Below are positions 1-6,061 of a stretch of DNA of 9,138 nt, piece after piece. Each line of letters starts with the position of its first letter. Positions within the stretch are counted from its first letter, which is position 1. Below the pieces are notes generated by a model. That model made no database searches. It was not told the DNA's origin and worked only from the letters and a program-made list of their open reading frames with translations. Made by a program: the position numbers and the translations under genes. Source of the DNA: Rhodobacterales bacterium CG2_30_65_12 (GTDB lineage Bacteria > Pseudomonadota > Alphaproteobacteria > Rhodobacterales > Rhodobacteraceae); contig MNZL01000117.1 of assembly GCA_001873585.1 (NCBI GenBank), positions 1-9,138 on the forward strand, given 5' to 3'.

Positions 1-357
1 GACCAGACCGGAAAAATCGCTTCGGATCGTATCCAGCCTTTCGCCGGCCCGGCGCAGGGCAGCGCGATGCGCGAGCAATTGCCGCGACGAAAGCGCAAAG
101 CTGAACACGAGCAGCACGGTGGCGAAAACCTCCGGCAGCAGGTGCCACAACCCGTATTGGCTCTCGTCATTCTCAGCGGTGATGTTGGCATGGATTTCCA
201 CCGCAACATCAATCGCCAGGATCGTCCCGCAGACCAACTGAACGGCAGTCAGCGCGATCAATGCGCCAATTCCGAAGCGCGGCAGCCCCCCATCCTGGGC
301 CTGCGCAGCCGGCGAAGGCTCCGCGATGGCGTTACGTTCAGAAAGATCTTCAACCAT
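1..357 (-). CDS. Partial gene: two-helix membrane protein, probable N-terminus of a membrane-bound LuxR-type HTH regulator
   Basis: The reading frame is open from an ATG at 357-355 to the left edge, giving 119 residues; the rest lies outside the window. A good ribosome binding site (AAGGTGG) sits 7 bases before the ATG. Visible: a polar N-terminus (1-26), a hydrophobic helix around 27-49, a short acidic loop, a second helix around 72-92, then a basic amphipathic helix (93-115) that starts RQLLAHRAALRRAGERL. Known: Rhodobacterales carry roughly 190-residue proteins with two membrane helices, such a linker and then a C-terminal LuxR/GerE helix-turn-helix. Inferred: this is the N-terminal part of one. 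The HTH itself is not visible, so another small membrane protein is possible. It is divergent from the cytochrome/propeller operon and is a candidate regulator of it. Confidence 0.55.
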   Translation of the reverse strand, partial: MVEDLSERNAIAEPSPAAQAQDGGLPRFGIGALIALTAVQLVCGTILAIDVAVEIHANITAENDESQYGLWHLLPEVFATVLLVFSFALSSRQLLAHRAALRRAGERLDTIRSDFSGLV

Positions 358-418
358 AGGGTGTCCACCTTTCGTCTTAGTGAGCCCATCTTTAGTCTAA
401 TTCAAAAGCCTTGCGGCG

Positions 419-431
419 AATAGCCGCTATT
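419..431. promoter_or_regulatory. Short palindrome AATAGC-C-GCTATT, possible operator
   Basis: A perfect 6-bp inverted repeat with a one-base spacer lies 62 bases upstream of the start of the left-hand gene. It overlaps a GCGGC/GCCGC stem (413-417 with 423-427) followed by TATTTTT on the plus strand, so a small terminator-like hairpin is an alternative reading. No plus-strand gene is seen upstream that would need a terminator. The repeat is short enough to be chance. Confidence 0.25.
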
Positions 432-531
432 TTTGATTTGCTCGTATTCTAGCCCGTGCCCCACAAAGAGCTTACGAATCACTGGCGGTCAATTCAAACC
501 CATACGCATGGCGTTACGGTGATAAACCTGA

Positions 532-567
532 GGCGTAAACCGGCGAAACAACACCCAAGTTTACGCC
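532..567. promoter_or_regulatory. 9-bp inverted repeat upstream of the cytochrome operon, possible operator
   Basis: GGCGTAAAC at 532-540 is exactly complementary to GTTTACGCC at 559-567, with an 18-base spacer. A related direct copy, GGCGTTACG, begins at 510. The spacing of two half-sites in an intergenic region upstream of a co-transcribed pair suits a dimeric transcription factor. A hairpin in a long 5' leader is the alternative. I do not recognise the motif as that of any named regulator. Confidence 0.4.
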
Positions 568-710
568 GTGCGTCAAGACCGGGGCGGCCCATGTCATGGC
601 GACTGGCCTGGTCACGATAAAGCGCAAACGCGTGGTCGAGGGTGTGATGCCGCAGTGGGGCAAGGACGGACACGACGCGCAACACCGCGGCGTTCCGGAA
701 CCAAAATCGA

Positions 711-717
711 AGGGAGG
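711..717 (+). promoter_or_regulatory. Ribosome binding site fixing the cytochrome start
   Basis: AGGGAGG lies 9 bases before the ATG at 727. This, together with the signal peptide that begins exactly there, selects 727 over the upstream in-frame ATG at 568. Confidence 0.85.
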
Positions 718-726
718 ACCGGTCAA

Positions 727-1605
727 ATGACCAAACGAAACATGATCGCAAAAGCGGGGTTTGCCGCAGCTGTGATGCTGGCCATGGCAGCGAGCGCGCA
801 GGCGGACGACGATGCCGACGAGAACGAAGCCAAATCGCTCAACCAGCAATATTATCAGGACGTTCAGCAAGGGCTGATCAACGTAGAGGGCGACCACGCC
901 GCTGTGACCGAGCTGATCCTGAACCGAAACATCCCGATCCCCTACACCTATATCGCCGAATTGATGGCGTCGCCAAACGCCTTTGGCTCGGGCCCGGCCT
1001 GCATCGTCTGCCACTCGTCCAACGACCCTGCCAAAAGCTATCGCGGGCTTGATCTTTCCACCTGCGAGGGGATGATCACCGGCTCCACCGAGGCGCCCGC
1101 GCGGGCGATTTTCGTTCCAGGGCAAGATCCCAAACGCGACATCATGGGCCGCCGGCTTCGCAACAACCGCATGCCGCTCGGCGTTTCGTTCAACGTCGAA
1201 CACAGCACCGATGCGATCAGGACGGTCGAAGCCTGGATCCGTGAAGGCGCGGAAAACGACGAGCGGTTCCAGACCGAGGTTCTGCCACTGTTCAACACCG
1301 ACGACGTGTTTGGTGAAGATACCCCCGCCTGCTCTGTCTGCCACATGGCGAACGAGGAGCCGCCGAGCTTCCACGAGCTCAATCTCACCTCCTACGAAGG
1401 CATCATGCTCGGGGCCGACTCGGTGGCCAAGGGCGTGGACAATGCCACCAAGGTGATCATTCCGGGCCACCCGGAACTGAGCGGCGTGTTCCAGCACATC
1501 ACCGAAGATCGCATGCCCCCCGGCATCGACCCTTCGGAAGAGCGCGACCATCCTAACACCCAGATCCTGTTCTCCTGGGTCAAGCAAGGCGCGCAATGCC
1601 AGTGA
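727..1605 (+). CDS. Secreted di-haem cytochrome c, FoxE-like
   Basis: The protein has 292 residues. A Sec signal peptide is clear: basic start, hydrophobic core, and probable cleavage after A26 (ASAQA/DDD), so it acts in the periplasm. Two haem motifs are present, CIVCH (92-96) and CSVCH (202-206), each followed 53-57 residues later by an RMPxG motif (Met149 and Met263), the usual setting of the sixth haem ligand. The two halves share the order CxVCH, LxL-x3-EG, then RMPxG, so the protein looks like an internal duplication. Two extra cysteines, C113 and C291, could form a disulfide. Known: FoxE of Rhodobacter ferrooxidans SW2 is a periplasmic di-haem cytochrome of about this size that oxidises Fe(II), and its gene precedes the propeller gene foxY. 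Inferred: this is a FoxE-type electron carrier or oxidoreductase. Its substrate is not shown by the sequence, and an unrelated di-haem cytochrome remains possible. The stop overlaps the next start by 10 bases. Confidence 0.8.
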   Translation: MTKRNMIAKAGFAAAVMLAMAASAQADDDADENEAKSLNQQYYQDVQQGLINVEGDHAAVTELILNRNIPIPYTYIAELMASPNAFGSGPACIVCHSSNDPAKSYRGLDLSTCEGMITGSTEAPARAIFVPGQDPKRDIMGRRLRNNRMPLGVSFNVEHSTDAIRTVEAWIREGAENDERFQTEVLPLFNTDDVFGEDTPACSVCHMANEEPPSFHELNLTSYEGIMLGADSVAKGVDNATKVIIPGHPELSGVFQHITEDRMPPGIDPSEERDHPNTQILFSWVKQGAQCQ

Positions 1606-2684
1606 GGCTCAACCGCCGCAGCTTCGTGCAAACAGCCATCGCCGGCCTGAGTTTCAGGCCGGCGATCGGTTTTGCCACAGAGCGTGAAACACTCCCGGTT
1701 CGGCATTTGTTGCAGACCGACAACAGCCGCCTTGCCCCCTTGAGTGAAACGGCCAACGGTGTGCTCTATGCCGGCGACCGCACAATTGGCGCGGTGTCGG
1801 CTTCGGGCAAGCATTTGTGGGCACATTCACACGGCGCGGCGGACCCGGCCGTGTTTCGCCCGCGCCCAACTGACGGCCTGATGATCGTCGGCGCCCGGAG
1901 CTGGCTCGCCGCGTTCGACCAGAAAACCGGCGACGAGGCGTGGCGCTACGCCGCGCGGATTCAGACCGGCGTGCCACTGGTGGCCAAGGGCACTGTCTTC
2001 TTCGGCGATGGGCACGAGATCGTGGCGCTGGATGCCGCCAGCGGCAGCGAGCTCTGGCGCTTTGCCGGCATCCCCGACACGCTGGCCAGCTACGCCCCGG
2101 CGGCCTCGGACGACACGATCTTTGCCGGCCCGGGCGATGGCCACATCTATGCGCTCGACATCGCCACCGGCGCGCTGCGGTGGGCGCAGGATATCCGGCC
2201 CAGATGGCAGTATCTGCGCCAGATTTCCGTTGCGGATGGCATTCTTGTTGCCGGCACCTACAAGGAATTCCTCGCCGGCATATCGCTCGAAGATGGCCAC
2301 AAGCTGTGGAGCTTCAACGCCGGCAATTTCATCAATTCGCAGCACGTCGCCGATGGCGCGGCCTTTCTGTGGTCGCCCACCGGCTGGGTCTATGCGATCA
2401 GCCTGGCCTCAGGCAAGGTGCGCTGGCGCCACCAGACCACGGATTATGGCAGCGGCGCGGGCAACTGGGCCTCGGTGCTGGCCGAGATCACTTCGCGCGA
2501 TGGCCACCTCTATGTGCTGTCGATGGACAATGTTCTGCATGATCTCGACATGGTTGATGGCACCGAGATGGCCGCCCGCGCGGTGCCGGAGCCGGTGCGC
2601 CACGCGGTGCTGCCGCTCGATGATGGCAGCGGCTTTGCTTTCCCCACGACCTCTGCCGAAGTGCTGCTGACCGGTTCGATCTGA
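1596..2684 (+). CDS. Tat-exported PQQ-repeat-type beta-propeller protein, FoxY-like
   Basis: The protein has 362 residues. The N-terminus carries a twin-arginine motif (NRRSFVQT, 6-13) and a short hydrophobic stretch, so it should be exported folded, often a sign of a bound cofactor. The rest shows about seven PQQ/BamB-type propeller repeats of the form (A/S)xxxGxxxW near residues 64-77, 103-118, 142-156 (ALDAASGSELWRF), 184-197 (YALDIATGALRW), 226-240, 265-279 and 305-325. It contains no cysteine at all, so the vicinal disulfide of quinoprotein alcohol dehydrogenases is absent, and it is far shorter than those enzymes (about 600 residues). AAGG lies 6 bases before the ATG, inside the cytochrome gene, so the two are translationally coupled. 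Known: FoxY of strain SW2 is described as a PQQ-type protein encoded directly after FoxE. Inferred: it is a redox partner or assembly factor for the cytochrome. Whether it binds PQQ cannot be told; a structural BamB-like propeller is the alternative. Confidence 0.8.
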   Translation: MPVRLNRRSFVQTAIAGLSFRPAIGFATERETLPVRHLLQTDNSRLAPLSETANGVLYAGDRTIGAVSASGKHLWAHSHGAADPAVFRPRPTDGLMIVGARSWLAAFDQKTGDEAWRYAARIQTGVPLVAKGTVFFGDGHEIVALDAASGSELWRFAGIPDTLASYAPAASDDTIFAGPGDGHIYALDIATGALRWAQDIRPRWQYLRQISVADGILVAGTYKEFLAGISLEDGHKLWSFNAGNFINSQHVADGAAFLWSPTGWVYAISLASGKVRWRHQTTDYGSGAGNWASVLAEITSRDGHLYVLSMDNVLHDLDMVDGTEMAARAVPEPVRHAVLPLDDGSGFAFPTTSAEVLLTGSI

Positions 2685-2699
2685 TCGGCGCCGGTCAGC
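2666..2699. terminator. 9-bp inverted repeat between convergent genes, possible bidirectional terminator
   Basis: GCTGACCGG (2666-2674) pairs perfectly with CCGGTCAGC (2691-2699) across a 16-base loop. It covers the last codons and stop codons of both the propeller gene (stop 2682-2684) and glmM (stop 2697-2695), which end only 10 bases apart. A stem here could end transcription from both sides. No T-run follows on either strand, so it is not a textbook intrinsic terminator. Confidence 0.4.
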
Positions 2700-4038
2700 T
2701 CGCTTGCGTCACGGCACCCACCACCTGCGCCACAACGTCGGCCAGAAGCGCCTCGTCTTCGCATTCGGCCATCACCCGGATCAGCGGTTCGGTGCCCGAT
2801 TTGCGGATCAGCATCCGGCCTTTGCCCTGCAACCGAAGTTCGCTCGCCTCGATCACTTTTCGCACATCGCTGTTCTCAAGCGGCAGGTTTCCGTTCACAT
2901 AACGCACGTTTTTCAACATCTGCGGGATGGTCTCGAACACTGTCGCCAGCTCGCTCGCGCGCTTGCCCGACGTCACCATCTCGGCGAGAAAATGCAAGCC
3001 CGCCAGCAGCCCGTCGCCGGTAGTGGCGTAATCGGTCATCACGATATGGCCCGATTGCTCGCCGCCAAGGTTGTAGCCGCCCGCCCGCATCGCCTCAACC
3101 ACGTAGCGGTCGCCCACCGGGGTGCGCAGGAGGCTCAGCCCCCGGCCGCCAAGATAGCGCTCCAAGCCAAGGTTCGACATTACCGTGGCCACCAGCGTGT
3201 TGCGCTTGAGCCGCCCGTTATCCGCCCAATGCGAGGCGAACAAGGCCATGATCTGATCGCCATCGGCGATCCGGCCTGTTTCGTCGATGATCATCACCCG
3301 GTCCGCGTCGCCGTCGAGGCAGATGCCAAGATCGGCGCCCTCGCGCAGCACCCGTTCGGCCGCCGCCTGCGGCGCGGTCGAGCCCACACCGTCGTTGATG
3401 TTCACGCCGTTGGGCTCCACACCCATCGCCACAACCTCGGCGCCCAGCTCCCACAGCGCCTCGGGGGCGGCCTTGTAGGCGGCGCCGTTGGCACAGTCGA
3501 TCACCACCTTGAGCCCGTCGAGCCGCTTGCCGACCGGGAAGGTGGTTTTGACGAATTCAACGTAGCGCTGGCGGCCTTCGTCGACGCGCTTGGCGCGGCC
3601 GATGTTCTGTGGCTGCGCCAGTTCGATTTCGCCGTCCAGCATTGCCTCGATCGCCGCTTCGTCTTCGTCCGAGAGCTTGAAGCCATCGGGGCCAAAGAAC
3701 TTGATGCCGTTGTCTTGAAACGGGTTGTGGCTGGCCGAGATCATGATGCCAAGATCGGCCCGCATCGAGTGGGTGAGGCGGCCAACGGCGGGTGTCGGCA
3801 CGGGGCCGAGCAGGAGCACGTTCATCCCGGTTGACGTAAGCCCGGCGGTGAGCGCGTTTTCCAGCATGTAGCCGGAAAGCCGCGTATCCTTGCCAATCAC
3901 CACCCGGTGATGGTTGCGCCCGTCGCGGCGGAAGCAGCGCCCCGCCGCCATGCCCAGCTTCAGCGCCATCTCCGCCGTCATCGGCGCGGTATTGGCCAGC
4001 CCCCGCACCCCGTCGGTGCCAAATATCTTTCGCGTCAT
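2695..4038 (-). CDS. glmM: Phosphoglucosamine mutase
   Basis: This cytoplasmic enzyme converts glucosamine-6-phosphate to glucosamine-1-phosphate, the step before GlmU in UDP-GlcNAc synthesis for peptidoglycan and lipopolysaccharide. At 447 residues it has the normal family length. Landmarks: FGTDGVRG at 6-13; the catalytic phosphoserine in SASHNP (Ser103); the metal-binding LDGDADR loop (Asp242, 244, 246); the sugar-binding GEQSGH (326-331); and the phosphate-binding RKSGTEPLIR (412-421). The start at 4038 matches the family N-terminus MTRK. An in-frame ATG four codons earlier (4050) has a nearer purine-rich sequence and cannot be excluded. The gene begins 4 bases after the folP stop, so it is almost certainly co-transcribed and translationally coupled. 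All key residues are present and nothing looks broken. Confidence 0.97.
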   Translation of the reverse strand: MTRKIFGTDGVRGLANTAPMTAEMALKLGMAAGRCFRRDGRNHHRVVIGKDTRLSGYMLENALTAGLTSTGMNVLLLGPVPTPAVGRLTHSMRADLGIMISASHNPFQDNGIKFFGPDGFKLSDEDEAAIEAMLDGEIELAQPQNIGRAKRVDEGRQRYVEFVKTTFPVGKRLDGLKVVIDCANGAAYKAAPEALWELGAEVVAMGVEPNGVNINDGVGSTAPQAAAERVLREGADLGICLDGDADRVMIIDETGRIADGDQIMALFASHWADNGRLKRNTLVATVMSNLGLERYLGGRGLSLLRTPVGDRYVVEAMRAGGYNLGGEQSGHIVMTDYATTGDGLLAGLHFLAEMVTSGKRASELATVFETIPQMLKNVRYVNGNLPLENSDVRKVIEASELRLQGKGRMLIRKSGTEPLIRVMAECEDEALLADVVAQVVGAVTQAS

Positions 4039-4042
4039 GTGC

Positions 4043-5074
4043 TTACCCATCGCCCTCACCTGCCCCGTTCAATGCCGCGAAAAGGCGCAGGGCCTGAATC
4101 GTAGCGGATGTATCATGCACACGCACGATCTGCACCCCCTGCGCTGCGCCATGCAGCGCCACGGCGAGCGATCCGCCCAGCCGGTCCTTCGCGTCTGGCG
4201 CGTTTCCAATCGCGCCGATGAAGCGTTTGCGCGAGGCGCCGAGCAAAACCGGCAGGCCAAGATCATGGAAAGACGAGAGATTTGCCAAGAGCGCCAGGTT
4301 GTGCTCTTGGGTTTTGCCAAAGCCAATGCCGGGATCGGTGATAATCCGCTCACGCGCCACCCCCTGCCCCACGGCATAGGCGATCCGGCCCTCCAGAAAG
4401 CCCAGCACCTCCGCCACCACATCGCCATAGGCCGGGTTGTTCTGCATATCGGCGGGCAGACCCTGGGCGTGCATCAGCACCACCGGCACGTCGCGGCTGG
4501 CGCACAGCGCGGCAAGTTCGGGATCGAAGCTGAAGGCGGCCACGTCGTTGACGATGTTGGCGCCTGCGTCCAGCGCCGCCTCGGCCACGGCGGCCTTGCG
4601 GGTGTCGATGCTGATCGGCGTGGCGATGCCGGCCGCGCGGATTGCGGCGATTACCGGCACGCTGCGGGCGATCTCTTCGGCCACCGGCACCTCTTCGGCC
4701 CCAGGCCGGGTGCTCTCGCCGCCGATGTCGATGATATCGACGCCTTCGGCCACCATCTCACGCGCGCGGCCCAGCGCCACTTCGGCCCGGGCATAATCGC
4801 CACCATCGGAAAAGCTGTCAGGGGTGACGTTGACAATGCCCATCACCCGGGGCCGGTCGAGGCTGAGCCCGCACAGATCGGGGCGCGCGCCCGATAGCCG
4901 GGCGCGGCCCGCGCCATCGAGCCCTGCCGGCGAGATCACCTTCATTGCCCCGTCCTCGCTGCGGCGCTCGACAGTATTGAACCAGGCGATCTTGCTGCCG
5001 GCGAGAGACAGGCTGCCGCCATGCCCCCCGGACTGGGCGCCAAGGCGGGGGATCGGGCGATGGCGCAGGGTCAT
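4043..5074 (-). CDS. folP: Dihydropteroate synthase
   Basis: This enzyme joins 6-hydroxymethyl-7,8-dihydropterin pyrophosphate to p-aminobenzoate to give dihydropteroate in folate synthesis; it is the target of sulfonamides. The protein has 343 residues, longer than the usual 270-290 because about 75 residues precede the barrel. The TIM-barrel motifs run in order: MGIVNVTPDSFSDGG (78-92, pterin signature 1), GGESTRPG (118-125), SIDTRK (155-160), ND at 176-177, DPGIGFGK (247-254), ASRKRF (280-285) and RVHD (318-321). The extension is a known feature of Rhodobacterales FolP proteins as I recall them, so I keep the ATG at 5074, which forms an ATGA overlap with the folB stop. The coupling to folB upstream and glmM downstream points to a folB-folP-glmM operon. 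Confidence 0.96.
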   Translation of the reverse strand: MTLRHRPIPRLGAQSGGHGGSLSLAGSKIAWFNTVERRSEDGAMKVISPAGLDGAGRARLSGARPDLCGLSLDRPRVMGIVNVTPDSFSDGGDYARAEVALGRAREMVAEGVDIIDIGGESTRPGAEEVPVAEEIARSVPVIAAIRAAGIATPISIDTRKAAVAEAALDAGANIVNDVAAFSFDPELAALCASRDVPVVLMHAQGLPADMQNNPAYGDVVAEVLGFLEGRIAYAVGQGVARERIITDPGIGFGKTQEHNLALLANLSSFHDLGLPVLLGASRKRFIGAIGNAPDAKDRLGGSLAVALHGAAQGVQIVRVHDTSATIQALRLFAALNGAGEGDG

Positions 5075-5991
5075 GGCATCTCTCCCAAGGCAAGGCTGCG
5101 GCTGGGCACCTCTGCCTCGGGCGCATCGTCGCCCAGCACCAGAAGCTCGGTCGCCTGCATCAGTTCGGCGAACCAGGCGGTGAGCGCCAGCGCGTCGCGC
5201 GGGCTGGCGGAGGGGCCGTCAACCGCGTCGAGCACAATCTTCGACGGCGCCCAGGCGCTGATCTGGCCATGCTTCATCGCCCAATCAAGCTCGGTGCGGG
5301 TGGCGACCACCACGCAGCGGTTATCGCGCGAGGCCAGAACCCAGGCATTCTGCTCGATGGCAAGAAGGTCGATCCGCCGCTGCGTCATCGCGTGCCCGGT
5401 CTGTGGCGCGGGTCCATCGCCAGGCCCAACGCAGAGGATCACCGGTAGCCCGTCCGCCGCGAGCGCATCGAGAAAGGCCCCAAGCCCCGGAGCGGCAATC
5501 GCGGCGTTGGCAAGGTGCACCACGCGCGGGTGCGGCACATCGCCCGCATCATCTGCCGCTGTTGGTAGCTGACCCCGCGTTCGCACGATCTCGACGCCGA
5601 GCGCGCCGGGCCCGCGATCGAGTTTTTCGATCCGCACGAAGACGCGCAAGGCCCGTGCCGCGTGCAGCACCCTGTCGGCGACCCGCTCGGCGAGAGTTTC
5701 GAGCAGGTTCAGCCGCTCCTCGGCCAGTTCATGCGCGATCGCCTCGGTGATGGTATCGTAGGAAAGGATCTTGTCGACGTCATCCTCGACCGGCCCGGAT
5801 GGCGGCGTGACCTCGACCACGATGTTGAAATTCAGCCTCTGCCGCTTGCCGCGCTCGGACTGGAACGCGCCGATATCGACTTCGAGCACATGGTCGCGCA
5901 GCGAGATCCGGTCGGGCGGCCGACTGGGCTGGCCCGCGGCCTCGGCCCGGGCTATCGGGTGCTCGAAAGCAAGGCGGGTATCGGAACTCAT
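5071..5991 (-). CDS. folB: Dihydroneopterin aldolase with an extra C-terminal domain
   Basis: FolB cleaves 7,8-dihydroneopterin to 6-hydroxymethyl-7,8-dihydropterin and glycolaldehyde, upstream of FolK and FolP. The protein has 306 residues, against about 120 for a plain FolB. The FolB domain covers roughly residues 27-138, from DRISLRDH to the EIVRTRG region. Likely active-site residues are Glu46, Tyr78 (SYDTITEA), Glu98 (LLETLAERVA) and Lys123 (EKLDRGPGALGVEIVR); their spacing closely follows Glu22, Tyr54, Glu74 and Lys100 of the Staphylococcus aureus enzyme. Residues 150-306 form a second alpha/beta-looking domain of unknown role, faintly like amino-acid-kinase-fold proteins. Rhodobacterales FolB proteins are often long in this way. 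The start at 5991 has a strong GAGGGGAG site 7 bases upstream; the open frame further upstream overlaps the hydrolase gene and is not protein-like. Confidence 0.88.
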   Translation of the reverse strand: MSSDTRLAFEHPIARAEAAGQPSRPPDRISLRDHVLEVDIGAFQSERGKRQRLNFNIVVEVTPPSGPVEDDVDKILSYDTITEAIAHELAEERLNLLETLAERVADRVLHAARALRVFVRIEKLDRGPGALGVEIVRTRGQLPTAADDAGDVPHPRVVHLANAAIAAPGLGAFLDALAADGLPVILCVGPGDGPAPQTGHAMTQRRIDLLAIEQNAWVLASRDNRCVVVATRTELDWAMKHGQISAWAPSKIVLDAVDGPSASPRDALALTAWFAELMQATELLVLGDDAPEAEVPSRSLALGEMP

Positions 5992-6003
5992 CGGCGGTCT
6001 CCC

Positions 6004-6018
6004 CTCTGCGGCGCAGAG
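6004..6018 (-). promoter_or_regulatory. Small hairpin abutting the folB ribosome binding site
   Basis: On the minus-strand transcript CTCTGC (6018-6013) pairs with GCAGAG (6009-6004) across a 3-base loop. The 3' arm runs into the GAGGGGAG ribosome binding site (6006-5999) of folB. It lies in the 70-base gap between the hydrolase and folB. It could tune folB translation or protect an mRNA end. The stem is only 6 bp, so chance is possible. Confidence 0.3.
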
Positions 6019-6061
6019 AATGCGCCGGCGCCGGGCGGAATGCCAGCCCGCTGCGGCAGGG

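Larger units (their letters stand above)
358..726. promoter_or_regulatory. Divergent intergenic region between the membrane protein gene and the cytochrome operon
   Basis: These 369 bases separate two genes transcribed away from each other, so promoters for both should lie here. The part nearest the left gene (about 385-450) is visibly richer in A and T than the rest. Two inverted repeats (419-431 and 532-567) are listed separately. I found no convincing paired -35/-10 boxes, no sigma-54 site and no FNR-type site. The frame of the cytochrome gene stays open back to 568, but that stretch has no ribosome binding site and does not read like protein, so I treat it as untranslated leader. Confidence 0.55.

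Noticed and set aside
413..435. GCGGC/GCCGC stem followed by TATTTTT as an intrinsic terminator on the plus strand
   Set aside because: The stem is only 5 bp and no plus-strand gene is seen upstream of it. It is noted only as an alternative to the palindrome at 419-431.
326..518. Repeated 11-mer ATGGCGTTACG at 326-336 and 508-518
   Set aside because: Pairs of 11-base matches are expected by chance in a 9-kb window, and one copy is inside coding sequence.
568..726. Upstream in-frame extension of the cytochrome gene from an ATG at 568
   Set aside because: It has no ribosome binding site, a composition unlike protein, and would bury the clear signal peptide that starts at 727.
514..1596. 360-codon open frame on the minus strand
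   Set aside because: It is antisense to the cytochrome gene, whose haem motifs and signal peptide show which strand codes. The frame is open because of codon bias in GC-rich DNA.
2704..3834. 376-codon open frame on the plus strand
   Set aside because: It is antisense to glmM, whose active-site motifs are all present.
3914..4897. 327-codon open frame on the plus strand
   Set aside because: It is antisense to folP and the glmM start, with His/Arg-rich, domain-free translation.
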